From: Novibacillus thermophilus
Lineage (GTDB): Bacteria; Bacillota; Bacilli; Thermoactinomycetales; Novibacillaceae
DNA length: 64,000 nt
Reading direction: 5' to 3'
Assembly: GCF_002005165.1 (NCBI RefSeq)
Contig: NZ_CP019699.1
Location: 2,232,001 to 2,296,000, forward strand
In this document: one piece after another, positions 16,964 to 27,200 of the stretch
Numbering within the stretch: position 1 is the first letter of the stretch
Layout of the letters: the number at the start of each line of letters is the position of its first letter
The notes under the pieces: model-generated
Seen by the model: the letters and a program-made list of their open reading frames with translations, nothing else
Told to the model about the DNA's origin: nothing
Database searches by the model: none
Made by a program: the position numbers and the translations under genes

Positions 16964-17386
16964 TTAATCCTGTTCCCTTCCTGGGGCATCGGGACTTAAG
17001 AGACGCGTCCACACTTGGGCGTCGACAATGCCGTTGACAGGCAAATCGGTTGCGCGTTGAAAACGGCGCACGGCACGCTCCGTCCTCGCACCGAAAATGC
17101 CGTCCAAATCCCCGCGGTAATAGCCTAACAGCTGGAGCCGCAATTGGAGGAGAACGACAGCAGCGTCGACGGACCCGCGGCGCAGGATGGGGATCGGCAA
17201 CGGTCCGATCGGCCGGCGGGGAACACCGGGTTGCGGTTCTGCGACTGGTATGCGCAAGACTTGCCCTGGCAGTAGAAAGTTGAGATTGGTGAGGTTGTTG
17301 GCGTTCGCAATATCTTGAATGGAGACCCCGAACCTTTGAGCAATTGTGTACAGGGTGTCTCCGGGTTGCACGATGTACGTTCTCAT
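16964..17386 (-). CDS. LysM and peptidoglycan-binding domain protein
   Basis: 140 residues. An N-terminal LysM domain (YIVQPGDTLYTIAQRFGV ... NNLTNLNFLLPGQVLRIP, about residues 4-48) is joined by a proline-rich linker to a PG_binding_1 domain (LLQLRLQLLGYYRGDLDGIFG ... AVRRFQ, about 77-130). Both bind cell-wall glycan or peptide. There is no signal peptide and no catalytic domain. In spore formers such short LysM proteins are often spore-coat or cortex associated. The gene stands alone, facing away from gluP. Confidence 0.87.
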   Translation of the reverse strand: MRTYIVQPGDTLYTIAQRFGVSIQDIANANNLTNLNFLLPGQVLRIPVAEPQPGVPRRPIGPLPIPILRRGSVDAAVVLLQLRLQLLGYYRGDLDGIFGARTERAVRRFQRATDLPVNGIVDAQVWTRLLSPDAPGREQD

Positions 17387-17542
17387 ATCGACAGACCCTC
17401 CGTATATACGTTAGTTGAACGGTTACCATTCAATATATGGCTAGGTATTTGTCCGTGTGCAGAAATGGCGACAAAAGGTGGTGTGGGGTTGATGCATTTG
17501 CTATGATTAGGAGGACAAAGGTCGCGATGAGGAGATTGGTTC

Positions 17543-19111
17543 ATGCAGCCGTCATTACATACATCGACATGGTTGTTGGCTCGCAAGTTAGTGCGTGACT
17601 ACCAGTTTTCGGTCTTTCACATCGAAACACCGGAGCAGCGTGAAAATGGAGGTCAAGCGCTGAAGACCGCGATCCACTTAATATTGGAGCGCCGTAAGCG
17701 CGTCTTGTACATGCGCTTAGTGCCGCTGGACATTTACTGGGCACAGGTTGTGGAACGCGACGTGCAGGAAAGTCAGCGGCGACTTCGCCAACTGACGAGA
17801 CGTCTCGGGCCTCAACTGGACGTCATTAACGTGTACGTTCTGCCGGAAAGTCCGTCAGACGACATGGTAGAGCGTGCGGCCCTTGCCAGCGCGACGCCGC
17901 GTCACCACGGGTTTTCCCTCCACCCTCTGTTTTTGAGTGTGGCGCAGGAAGCGTGGTATGGATGGTTGGACGTGTTAGAGAAGTGGGACATGACACCTTC
18001 TGATTTGGCCCAGATTGCCCAAGAGTCGTCTGATTCTCTGGATGCAGAAGAGATCCGCAAGGACATTCAGGAACTGGAACGAAAGCGGGAAAAAGAGGTG
18101 CTGTCCGTCTTTCGCTATGGCAGGCCGATCTTGACGTACGCTTTTTTAATCGTCAGTACGATTGTCTATGGCGTCGTTTTGATGGACGGTGGCGTACAAA
18201 ATCTGGATACTCTCCTTCGCTACGGTGCCAAAAGCAACGGATTGATCATCGAAGGGGAATGGTGGCGACTGATCACCCCGATATTTCTGCATTTGGGCAG
18301 TTGGCACTTCTTATTCAACATGATTGCTCTCTATTTTCTGGGAACAGCCGTGGAAAGGATCTTTGGCAGCAAGCGGTTTTTCCTCATCTTCATGCTGGCC
18401 GGCATCAGTGGAACTGTCGCCAGCTTCGCTTTTACAGACAATTTGTCTGCCGGCGCTTCCGGGGCCATTTTTGGATGTTTCGGAGCTCTGCTCGTGTTCG
18501 GCCAGCACTATCCGAAGTTGTTTTTCCGGACGATGGGGCGGGACATCCTGTTTTTCCTCGGTTTAAACCTGACCCTCGGATTCGTCATTCCGAACATTGA
18601 CAACTACGGTCATATCGGCGGGTTAGTCGGCGGTTACTTTGCCGCAGCCTTGGTGAGTTTACCGCTGAAACGAATCCAGTGGGTGTGGCGGGCGGCAGCC
18701 GGAACGGTTCTGGCTGCACTGCTACTCTTCACGGCGTCTTACGGGTACGCAGAAGGGAGAGAGGGGACGGACTACCTCACTTGGAAGGGACAGCAGTACA
18801 TCCAGGAAGACAACGTGACAGAAGCGCTCCCGATTTACGAGAAACTCGTGAAGATGGAGCCGGAAAACGCGTTCCACCACTTTTACCTCGGGTATGTGTA
18901 CAGCAAAACAGGGCGGCTCAAGGACGCCGAATCTTCGTGGAAAACGGCGTTGGAGTTGGAACCCAACATGCCGGAAGCCCATTACAACCTGGCAGTTTTA
19001 TACGCGGGAAGCGGTGAGACGGAACGGGCGAAGTCACATCTTTTGCAGGCGAGGGAATTAGATCCCGACAATGAAGAGGTCAAGGTCCTGTTAGAAGAGC
19101 TGCAAGGGTAG
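17543..19111 (+). CDS. gluP: Rhomboid family intramembrane serine protease with TPR domain
   Basis: 522 residues in three parts: a soluble N-terminal domain of about 190 residues, a rhomboid membrane domain with catalytic Ser in SAGASGAIFG (Ser about 306) and His in YGHIGGLVGG (His about 357), and two to three C-terminal TPR repeats (about 420-515). This layout and length match Bacillus subtilis GluP (YqgP), which cleaves membrane proteins such as the Mg transporter MgtE together with FtsH. The ATG follows a GAGGAG site. The gene lies alone on the plus strand with glutaminase 117 nt later. Confidence 0.9.
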   Translation: MQPSLHTSTWLLARKLVRDYQFSVFHIETPEQRENGGQALKTAIHLILERRKRVLYMRLVPLDIYWAQVVERDVQESQRRLRQLTRRLGPQLDVINVYVLPESPSDDMVERAALASATPRHHGFSLHPLFLSVAQEAWYGWLDVLEKWDMTPSDLAQIAQESSDSLDAEEIRKDIQELERKREKEVLSVFRYGRPILTYAFLIVSTIVYGVVLMDGGVQNLDTLLRYGAKSNGLIIEGEWWRLITPIFLHLGSWHFLFNMIALYFLGTAVERIFGSKRFFLIFMLAGISGTVASFAFTDNLSAGASGAIFGCFGALLVFGQHYPKLFFRTMGRDILFFLGLNLTLGFVIPNIDNYGHIGGLVGGYFAAALVSLPLKRIQWVWRAAAGTVLAALLLFTASYGYAEGREGTDYLTWKGQQYIQEDNVTEALPIYEKLVKMEPENAFHHFYLGYVYSKTGRLKDAESSWKTALELEPNMPEAHYNLAVLYAGSGETERAKSHLLQARELDPDNEEVKVLLEELQG

Positions 19112-19228
19112 ACGAACGCGTGGTCACGGATCAAAAGAAGTATTACGCTGCAGATTCTGGCCGTACGGTGCAACCTCACGCATGGTGATGACCCGACAAG
19201 GTCATGCTATTGAGTGAGGTGGGAAGGC

Positions 19229-20140
19229 ATGCAGAAGACGTTACAACGGTACATTGAAAAAAACCGCGCCATTGCCGTACAAGGGGAGGTGGCTGACTAC
19301 ATACCCGAATTGCGAAAAGCATCAGTGAACACGCTCGGTGCTACCGTCGCGACAGCTGACGGTGACGTGGTGTCGGCAGGCGACTGCAGTACGCAGATGA
19401 CGATGCAGAGCGTATCTAAAGTGATGACGCTCATACTGGCGTTAATGGATCTGGGGGAAGAGGCAGTCTTTAGCCGCGTCGGCATGGAGCCGACTGGCGA
19501 TCCGTTCAATTCCATCTACAAGTTGGAGGTGCGCCGGGAGGCAAAGCCCCTCAATCCGATGATTAATGCAGGCGCCATTGCCGTCAGTTCCATGATTGTC
19601 GGAAAGAGTGTGGAAGACCGGTTGGAACGGATTATGGATCTCGTACGGGTGATGTCCGGAAATCCCGACATCTCGTACAGCCGAGAAGTGTACGAATCGG
19701 AAGCGGCGTACGGAGATCGCAATCGAGCGCTCGCCTACTTTCTAAAAGAACATGGCATGATAGAAGATGTGGAGGAAGTGCTGGATTTGTACTTTCGCCA
19801 GTGCGCCATTGTCGTGACGTGCGAAGATCTGGCGAAAATAGGCCTCTGTCTCGCTCAATTCGGGAGAAATGCAGAAGGGAGACAAGTTGTCCCCCCGGAC
19901 ATTGCCCGCCTGGTGAAGACGTTTATGGTGACTTGTGGCATGTACGATGAGTCGGGGGAGTTTGCCATTCGTGTCGGCATTCCGGCTAAAAGTGGTGTGT
20001 CCGGAGCGATCATGGCTTCCGTTCCAAACCGCATGGGCATCGGTGTGGTCGGACCTGCCCTGAACAAGCGGGGCAACAGCGTAGCCGGTGTGAAACTGCT
20101 GGAAGACATTGCGCGGGAATGGGAATTGAGTATTTTTTAA
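19229..20140 (+). CDS. glsA: Glutaminase A
   Basis: 303 residues of the serine-dependent glutaminase fold. MQSVSKVMTLILAL has the SxxK catalytic serine-lysine pair; NPMINAGAIAV and KSGVSGAIMASVP are family signatures. It hydrolyses glutamine to glutamate and ammonia in the cytosol. ATG 19229 is preceded by GAGGTGGGAAGG; a GTG five codons earlier is less likely. No glutamine transporter is adjacent, unlike the ybgJ-ybgH pair in B. subtilis. Confidence 0.93.
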   Translation: MQKTLQRYIEKNRAIAVQGEVADYIPELRKASVNTLGATVATADGDVVSAGDCSTQMTMQSVSKVMTLILALMDLGEEAVFSRVGMEPTGDPFNSIYKLEVRREAKPLNPMINAGAIAVSSMIVGKSVEDRLERIMDLVRVMSGNPDISYSREVYESEAAYGDRNRALAYFLKEHGMIEDVEEVLDLYFRQCAIVVTCEDLAKIGLCLAQFGRNAEGRQVVPPDIARLVKTFMVTCGMYDESGEFAIRVGIPAKSGVSGAIMASVPNRMGIGVVGPALNKRGNSVAGVKLLEDIAREWELSIF

Positions 20141-20151
20141 TGTGGATTTTT

Positions 20152-20180
20152 TTGCAATACGCCTTTGTTCGTGGTACACT
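20152..20180 (+). promoter_or_regulatory. SigA promoter of ylaN
   Basis: TTGCAA (20152-20157), a 17-nt spacer and TACACT (20175-20180). It begins 11 nt after the glutaminase stop. Confidence 0.65.
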
Positions 20181-20244
20181 TGGGTTAACGAGTTGAACAG
20201 ATAGGGCGTGTTGACGAGCGATCTGTGGGATGGGGGATTGTTCA

Positions 20245-20529
20245 TTGGAAACAGCCGTTAAGACAGACGACCGATATCGGTTGGCGTTAAAACTTCTTCA
20301 AGAAGATGCCGACAAAATCCACCGACTGATCGCGGTACAGCTCGACAATTTGACCATTCCGTCGTGTCCGCTCTACGAAGAAGTGCTGGACACCCAGATG
20401 TTTGGGCTATCGCGTGAGATAGACTTCGCGGTACGGGCCGGTCTCATTACACGTGAAGACGGGCGCGAGATTTTAAGTGACTTGGAGCGGAAGCTGGCCT
20501 ATCTCTACACGTTGACGGAATCGAAGTAG
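20245..20529 (+). CDS. ylaN: YlaN family protein (DUF1507)
   Basis: 94 residues. The stretch [20 protein letters not shown] followed by [12 protein letters not shown] is almost identical to Bacillus YlaN. YlaN is a small cytosolic helical protein needed for growth under iron limitation in some Firmicutes and reported to bind Fe(II) and counteract Fur; that is family knowledge. TTG 20245 gives the family length and has GGGGGA about 9 nt upstream; ATG 20230 would lack space for a ribosome site. It has its own promoter and terminator. Confidence 0.93.
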   Translation: METAVKTDDRYRLALKLLQEDADKIHRLIAVQLDNLTIPSCPLYEEVLDTQMFGLSREIDFAVRAGLITREDGREILSDLERKLAYLYTLTESK

Positions 20530-20585
20530 TCCATAGGGTACCAGTATCGGTTGAACATAAGGAAGACCATCCCGGCGACACGCAA

Positions 20586-20615
20586 AGGCTCCTTATCACA
20601 AGGGAGTCTCTTTTT
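20586..20615 (+). terminator. Intrinsic terminator of ylaN
   Basis: AGGCTCCTT (20586-20594) pairs, with one bulge and a G-T pair, with AAGGGAGTCT (20600-20609), followed by TTTTT. Confidence 0.75.
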
Positions 20616-20732
20616 AATGTGAGCGTTCATGCCGGGGACCGTGGAATGCCGATTAGATGCATATCGATCAACGTGCTCTAGTTCAGTCAAACGAGCTTAA
20701 TCAAAGTTATCAACGAAAGAAAGAGGAAAAGC

Positions 20733-21359
20733 ATGCAACCGATTCGCAACATTTACTGTGTCGGGAGAAATTACCGACTGCACGCGGAGGAACTGGGGAA
20801 TGACGTTCCTGACACTCCGGTCATTTTTTCCAAACCGACCCATGCACTCGTCAAAGCCGACGGAAGGGAAATCACGCTGCCGGGAGATTGGGGGGACGTA
20901 CACTTTGAAGTGGAATTCGTCGTTCACATCGGCCGCGCTTTTGAAACGGGAATGGCGGTCGACGATGTAGTGGACGGCATGGCCCTCGGTGTAGATTTCA
21001 CACTGCGGGATGTGCAGAGGGAGTTGAAAAAGAAAGGACAGCCGTGGCTCCTGGCGAAAGGGTTTCCCCGTTCCGCTCTCATAACGGACTTCCGGCCTTT
21101 CCCCGGCACCGCTCAATGTCTGAAGACCGAATTTGTCTTGCTCAAGAACGGAAAAACCGTGCAGACTGGGCGTATAGGTGAGATGTTGTTCGACTTGCAG
21201 ACGATCGTCGAATTTATCGCCGCACACGTCGGCTTGGGCGGGGGAGATGTCATCTATACGGGGACACCGGCAGGCGTGGGGCCTGTGTCAGACGGAGACC
21301 GCCTAACGTTGCGTTGGGGTGGAGAGACATGGGGCGACTGTGTTGTGAAGCTCATTTAA
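20733..21359 (+). CDS. Fumarylacetoacetate hydrolase family protein
   Basis: 208 residues, the short form of the FAH fold. IYCVGRNYRLHAEELG is the usual start; FEVEFVVHIGRA gives metal-binding acids, GVDFTLRDVQ is a family motif and TGTPAGVGPVSDGD is the C-terminal signature. Short FAH proteins act as acylpyruvases, oxaloacetate decarboxylases or isomerases of aromatic breakdown. With no aromatic-degradation genes near, an FAHD1/YcgM-like role is most plausible. It is the last gene before the Wadjet operon. Confidence 0.88.
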   Translation: MQPIRNIYCVGRNYRLHAEELGNDVPDTPVIFSKPTHALVKADGREITLPGDWGDVHFEVEFVVHIGRAFETGMAVDDVVDGMALGVDFTLRDVQRELKKKGQPWLLAKGFPRSALITDFRPFPGTAQCLKTEFVLLKNGKTVQTGRIGEMLFDLQTIVEFIAAHVGLGGGDVIYTGTPAGVGPVSDGDRLTLRWGGETWGDCVVKLI

Positions 21360-21443
21360 GATGACGGTTTCATTTTAGGGAATATTTAGAAAATACGTGA
21401 GCGTTTTATAAAACATTTTCTACGCCTGACATTATAGGAAAGT

Positions 21444-21463
21444 ACAAATCAATTCTGATTTGT
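21444..21463. promoter_or_regulatory. Perfect palindrome upstream of jetA (possible operator)
   Basis: ACAAATCA (21444-21451), a 4-nt centre and TGATTTGT (21456-21463). It lies in the AT-rich 160-nt region before jetA. A second perfect palindrome, GTTTTATAAAAC, lies at 21403-21414. I could not fix a clear -35/-10 pair. Confidence 0.4.
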
Positions 21464-21520
21464 GATATCCGATAAAATAGTATGCCTGTTTGTGCTACTA
21501 TAGGGTTGAGGTGAATGGAC

Positions 21521-23035
21521 ATGCGGTTGGAGTCGTCCCTGTTTAAGAGGGTGCAGGAAACGGCATACTTGAACGCCGAACGCACGTGGAGTTACCGGAC
21601 AATTTTGCGCTATTTTTACATACAGCACGAGCGGATGCAGGAATTTTTGTTTCCGGAAGAAATTTACGCTTATTTAAAGCGCCTGCCGGAATTTTACGAT
21701 TACACAGAGGAACAGCTGCACCAAGATTTGGCACAACTCGTCAACTGGAAAAATCTCGTGGCACGTCAGGAATTGAGCAACGCCAGGAGTATCGAGGAAT
21801 TTAAGAAAAAACGTTTCCGCTATCAGTGTACCCCGTATACGGTCGAGATTGAGCGGATGCTTGAGAAGTTGGAGCGGATCGGAGACAGTTTCGGCGGTTC
21901 GTTGGAACGTACGCAGTTTGACCGGCTGTATCAGTCATTGCAAGAAGTGGAAGAACTCGTGCGCACTGAAGGAGGTATCCGGGAAAAAGACGAGGAGTGC
22001 GCGCAACTGTGGGACGACGTATTCAATTACTTTCGTTCTATCGTGCAAAACACGTCCGACTACATCGCCTACATTAACAGCGAGCAAGTGGAAGAACGCA
22101 TGAAAACGGAAGCGTTTCTGGCCTACAAAGATCAGTTTACGGCCTATTTGCGCGACTTTATCATATCGCTGCAGCAGACGGCGCTGAAAATACAGGCGTT
22201 GCTCGAATCAGTGACAGTCTCCCAGCTTCACCCGTTCATCGTCAAAGTAGTCCGCCACCGCCTCTTTGTCCCCCGCTTTGAAGATATGTCCATAACAGAA
22301 GATGAGCTGATAACCGATCACATTGAAAAATGGGAAAGCTTGAAAAGATGGTTTCTCGGCAGCAGTCATCACGACAGTGAATTCCACCTGTTGCAGCTGA
22401 GGACGAATGAAACGATCCGGCGGGTGACACGGGTCGTACAGCGGCTGGGCGAGCGGTCGCACAACTTTCGCAGCCGCAAAAAGGACTATGTACACTTGGC
22501 CCGGTGGTTTTCAGAGCTGGAAGATGTGCGAGAAGCGCATGCGCTGTCGTCCGTCGTTTTCGGTGTATTCCACACTCGCCATCTGTTCAGCGACCACATT
22601 CCGTCGGAAGATCTGTACACCGACGTGTGGGAAGAACAGCCGGTAGACGTGCTCATTCGGCCGAGAATCCGCCATTACGCTGAAAAGACCCGTCCCGGTG
22701 CCGTGAAAGAGAACCGGGAGAAAAAAGAAGCGGCGCGTAAGGCCTATCTCGAAGAACGTGAACGGGAACGCGGCATCTTGGAACAGTATATCGACGGTGA
22801 CGTCATCCGGCTCAAAATGCTGCCGGTCGTGGAGGTGCATGTCCGCAAACGTTTGTTGGGGTGGATCGGGAAATCTATGGCGAAAAAAGATGGAATTATT
22901 CAAACTGAGTTGGGACATAAAATCCAGGTGACGCTCCATCTCGATCAGCCGTCCATCCGGTTGCGGGCAAAAGACGGCGTGTTAGTCATGCCTGATGCGA
23001 CGATCCGCTTTCTTGAAGAACGGGAGGTCGGTTAA
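21521..23035 (+). CDS. jetA: Wadjet type II protein JetA (TIGR02677/DUF2397)
   Basis: About 504 residues. The start (FKRVQETAYLNAERTWSYRT, then YRTILRYFYIQHER) and the overall length match the TIGR02677 family, a kleisin-like subunit of type II Wadjet. In Wadjet, JetA bridges the SMC-like JetC and holds JetB, forming a motor that extrudes plasmid DNA loops for cutting. It is the first of four tightly packed genes (jetB overlaps its stop). ATG 21521 has GAGGTG at a better distance than ATG 21515. The middle part is rich in charged helices. Confidence 0.87.
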   Translation: MRLESSLFKRVQETAYLNAERTWSYRTILRYFYIQHERMQEFLFPEEIYAYLKRLPEFYDYTEEQLHQDLAQLVNWKNLVARQELSNARSIEEFKKKRFRYQCTPYTVEIERMLEKLERIGDSFGGSLERTQFDRLYQSLQEVEELVRTEGGIREKDEECAQLWDDVFNYFRSIVQNTSDYIAYINSEQVEERMKTEAFLAYKDQFTAYLRDFIISLQQTALKIQALLESVTVSQLHPFIVKVVRHRLFVPRFEDMSITEDELITDHIEKWESLKRWFLGSSHHDSEFHLLQLRTNETIRRVTRVVQRLGERSHNFRSRKKDYVHLARWFSELEDVREAHALSSVVFGVFHTRHLFSDHIPSEDLYTDVWEEQPVDVLIRPRIRHYAEKTRPGAVKENREKKEAARKAYLEERERERGILEQYIDGDVIRLKMLPVVEVHVRKRLLGWIGKSMAKKDGIIQTELGHKIQVTLHLDQPSIRLRAKDGVLVMPDATIRFLEEREVG

Positions 23036-24216
23036 TGGAGCGCGATCTTTTTGACGAGAAAGCCCGGGAAGCGCTGAGCTTGCTGTTTGAACGTTTCTGG
23101 GTGTTGCGGGATCACGATCCGGAAGGATACCAGCTCATTCGGGAGCGGGAAAAAGTACTCACCCGCTACATCGAAGACAAATTCGGATTTCGTCTCATCG
23201 TGCACCGCTATTTTATAAAAATGGAGAAGACGCCTGTCGAACCGAAACCGTGGATGGGCATCAGCTCCTTTCAAAAACCGATGGATTACGCCATCCTTTG
23301 CTGTGCCCTCGCCTTTTTGGAAGAAAAAGCAGTAGATGAACAATTTTTGCTCTCAACGATTTGTGAAGACATTCAGGGCATGTATCCAGGAGAACTTGGA
23401 ATCGACTGGACGAACTACGAGCATCGCAAGTCGCTAGTGCGCGTGATTCGCTTTCTGACGGACTATCACTTGCTGGAGACCATCGACGGGGAGACGGACC
23501 GATTTGCCCTGGACGAAGAACAGGAAGTTTTGTACGAAGTGACCGTCTATTCCCGCTACTTCATGCGTTCTTATCCGAAGGATTTGTTTCAATACGAAAG
23601 CGTGGAGGACATTTTGCAGGCCGAGTGGGATCAACAGCGGGATGGTGAGAGGCGCAAGCGGGTGTACCGGCAATTGATGTTCTCTCCAGTCGTTTACCGT
23701 AAAGGGAACGATGACCCGGACTTTTACTACATTCGCAACATGCAGCGGAGGCTGCGGGATGACCTCGAATCCCACACCCCGTTTCGCTTAGAGATCTTCA
23801 AAAACGCGGCGATGCTCACCATACCGGAGAATAAAAGTGTGTTTACACTGTTTCCCGGCCAGAGGGCGATTCACGACCTCGTGTTGCAGCTGGCGAAAGT
23901 GCTGCGCGAAAAGAGAAAGACACACCCGCCGAACGAAATGGGAGAGATTCACCTCACTCCCGGAGAATTTCACGACCGGGTGAGAGAGTTGAAAACCCGG
24001 TTTTCCCACGGCTGGAGCAAACAGTACCGCGAAGCGACGGAGGAGGCAATCGCCGACGAACTCATCGCCGTCATGGCCGAATGGGAAATGCTTCACACTG
24101 AAGGGGATACGGGCATGATTGTGATCCGGCCGTTAGCAGGACGCGTGACAGGCGATTACCCGTCCGACTATTACGATAAATGGCAGGAGGCCAAGCAGGA
24201 TGACACACGTGAATAA
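23035..24216 (+). CDS. jetB: Wadjet type II protein JetB (TIGR02678/DUF2398)
   Basis: 393 residues. The N-terminal stretch FDEKAREALSLLFERFWVLR, the middle LVRVIRFLTDYHLLE and the repeated winged-helix character match TIGR02678. JetB is the KITE-like partner of JetA in the Wadjet complex. Its ATG overlaps the jetA stop by one base (TAATG), and its own end overlaps jetC by 17 nt, showing translational coupling. No catalytic motif is expected. Confidence 0.87.
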   Translation: MERDLFDEKAREALSLLFERFWVLRDHDPEGYQLIREREKVLTRYIEDKFGFRLIVHRYFIKMEKTPVEPKPWMGISSFQKPMDYAILCCALAFLEEKAVDEQFLLSTICEDIQGMYPGELGIDWTNYEHRKSLVRVIRFLTDYHLLETIDGETDRFALDEEQEVLYEVTVYSRYFMRSYPKDLFQYESVEDILQAEWDQQRDGERRKRVYRQLMFSPVVYRKGNDDPDFYYIRNMQRRLRDDLESHTPFRLEIFKNAAMLTIPENKSVFTLFPGQRAIHDLVLQLAKVLREKRKTHPPNEMGEIHLTPGEFHDRVRELKTRFSHGWSKQYREATEEAIADELIAVMAEWEMLHTEGDTGMIVIRPLAGRVTGDYPSDYYDKWQEAKQDDTRE

Positions 24217-27200
24217 GTGGATGCTAAACCGGGCAGGACTCCTCAACTTTTGGTATTACGACGAAGAAATTTTCCAATTCTCAAACGGCAAACTGCTGTT
24301 GCGCGGCAACAACGGTTCCGGGAAGTCGGTGACGATGCAAAGTTTTATTCCCGTGTTGCTAGACGGAAAAAAATCGCCGGACCGGCTCGATCCGTTCGGG
24401 TCCAAGGCAAGGAGAATGGAAGATTACTTGCTCGGAGAAAAAGATGTCGTCGACCGCGATGAACGCACCGGCTACCTTTTTATCGAATACAAGCGTACGA
24501 AGACGGATCAGTACGTGACGACGGGTATCGGTCTTCAGGCTAAACGGCACAAGAACATGGATTTTTGGGGGTTTGTCATATTCGACAACCGTCGCATCGG
24601 ATACGACTTCAACCTTTACAAAACAGAACGCCACGGCGGGGAAACGCGCAAAGTCCCCCTTTCCCGCGTCGAACTGGTCAACCGGATTGCAGACGGCGGT
24701 GTTGTCGTTCGGACGCAAAGCGAGTACATGCAGCTCGTCAATAAACACATTTTCGGCTTCGCGTCACAGGAACATTACGAAGACCTGATCAAACTGTTGA
24801 TTCAATTGCGCAGTCCAAAGCTCTCCAAAGATTTTAAACCGACCGTCATTTACGAAATTCTCGAAGCGGCTTTGCCGCCCCTTTCGGATGACGACTTGCG
24901 CCCCTTGTCGGACACAATTGAACATATGGATCAAACGAAACAGCAACTGGAACAGTTGGAACGCGAAGACCGGGCGCTCAAAAAACTGACGGACGCTTAT
25001 CATACGTACAACCAATACATGTTGGCAGAAAAAGCGTCGGAAGCAGTCCACGCACGACACAAATGGGAACAAGCAGAAGGGCGCTACGAACAGTTGAAAG
25101 CAAAGCACGCTGAACTCTCGCAAACCATTGAACGGCTGAAAGGGGGCATTCAGGGGCTGGAGCAAGACAGGGAAGTGGCGGAACAAGAACAAACACGGCT
25201 GTACAATCACGACGTGTGGAATCTCGAAGGGGAAAGGGAAAACCTGGAAAGCCAATGGCGTACTCTACAACGGGACGTGGAAAAAAAAGAGAGGCAGCTG
25301 GACGAGCAAAGGCGCCGCGAGCTTAAATACCGCGACGAACAAGAGAGAAAAGAAAGCGAGCAGGACGAAATCGAACGCAGCATCGAGGAGAAACTGGAAG
25401 ACCTGGCCGTCCATGCCGCAGACGCCGGGTTCGACCGACATGAAATGAACGTGGCGGACTACGCCCGCCGCGAGGAGGGGAGGGTATTTGACTTCTCGAT
25501 TTGGAAGCAGGAGGCCAACCGTCATTACGATACACTCCGACACGTGTTAGACTTGCTGCAAGACTATGAAAGTGTAAAAGATCGCTACCGGGAATTAAGT
25601 AAAGATTACGCCGACGTGATGAAGGAGATTGACCAGCTGCGCCATGAAGAACAAGAGTGGCGGAACGTTTTTGAAGAGGAGCGGGGCACACTGGAGGATG
25701 CGATTCACCGTTGGGCCAAGACTCACGCTTTTTTGCCTTTATCCGACGAAGCGATGCAACAGGCGTTGCGGGCGCTTTACGGTTTGTACGAGTCCCACGC
25801 CTACGAAGACGTCCGTCGCCCCTTGTTTGACGAGGCCCAGTCGTACCGCGAAAGGCTGCACACGGACATCGCGCAGAAAAAGCACGAACGGAACGAGCTG
25901 GAGCGGCAAATCAAAGAGTGGGAAGAAACGTTACACGTCTGGCGTTCAATGAAAGATCCTGAGCCGGACGTCCATGAGGCGACGCGGCAATCCCGGGAAA
26001 AGCTGAAAGCGGCCGGGGTGGCGTTCCTGCCCTTTTACGCGGCGGTCGAGTTTCAGGAACACGTGAACGATGCTCAGAGAGAGCGCATTGAATCGGCTTT
26101 GAAACAAATGGGACTGCTTGACGCGTTAATCGCCGAGAATGAACTAAAGGTTATACACGACAAAGTCCTTCAGCCCGCACCGAATGTGATGGCCCATTCT
26201 CTGGCAGACTATTTGCAGCCCGACGTTGACGATGCGTCCCCGATCTCAGCCGAACGAGTCGATCAAGTGCTGCGCAGTGTACTCATAGCGGATGAAGCCG
26301 TTACTGACGGCATTTCCCTTGACGAAAACGGGGAGTATTCGCACGGGCTTATTAAAGGTCATGCACCGCCGGAGCAAAAGGTGCGTTTCATCGGGCGCAC
26401 GGCGCGGGAGCGCTACCGCCGTGATAAAATACGTGAAGCCGAAGAAGCGATCGCTTCCTTACAAACAGAAAAAGCCGGTGTCGAGGGTGCGATTGACGCG
26501 TTGGAAGCGACTGTCGCAAACGTGAGGAAAGCGCTGGACTGTTTTCCCGAGGATTCCGATTTACACACGAGCTTTGAACACATACGCCAAACACAGTTGG
26601 CCGTTGAACAGAAAACGCGCCAGCGGGAGCAGATGGACGAGCGGTTAAAAGCGGTGGACCGGGAGTACAAGACGTTAAAGCGGGCGGTTGAGAAAGAGAC
26701 GGCTGACATCCCCTTTCCACTCACGAGAGAAGCGTTTCACGATGCGCTGGCGGCCATGCGGCAATACGAAAAAATCCTCAGCGAGTTAGGCAACGAAGAG
26801 TTGCGGCGAGCAAACGTTGTGCAACATATCGAACATCTCAAGGAACTCATTGAACAGCAGGCGGAAGAAGTCGACGGGTTGAAGGGAGAGCTGAACGAAC
26901 TCACTGACCGGAAACAGCGAACCGGCATGCACCTCGACAGTGTGCGCAAGCAGATCGAGCAGATGGGGGCGGACGACATCCGCAGGCAAATTAGCGAGGT
27001 TCAACAGCGCCTGGAAAGTATTAAATCAGAGTTGGAGTCGAAACGGCGCGAACTTCCGGAAGCGGAGGTCGCTTTGGAACAGACCGACAACAACTTGGCC
27101 ACTTTGGACAGAGAACGGGACTTTTGGAAAAAATTGAGCTGTTCATGGCTAGACGCTTACAAGAAAGAAGTCTCGACGGGTTTCGTGGACGTTAAACCGG

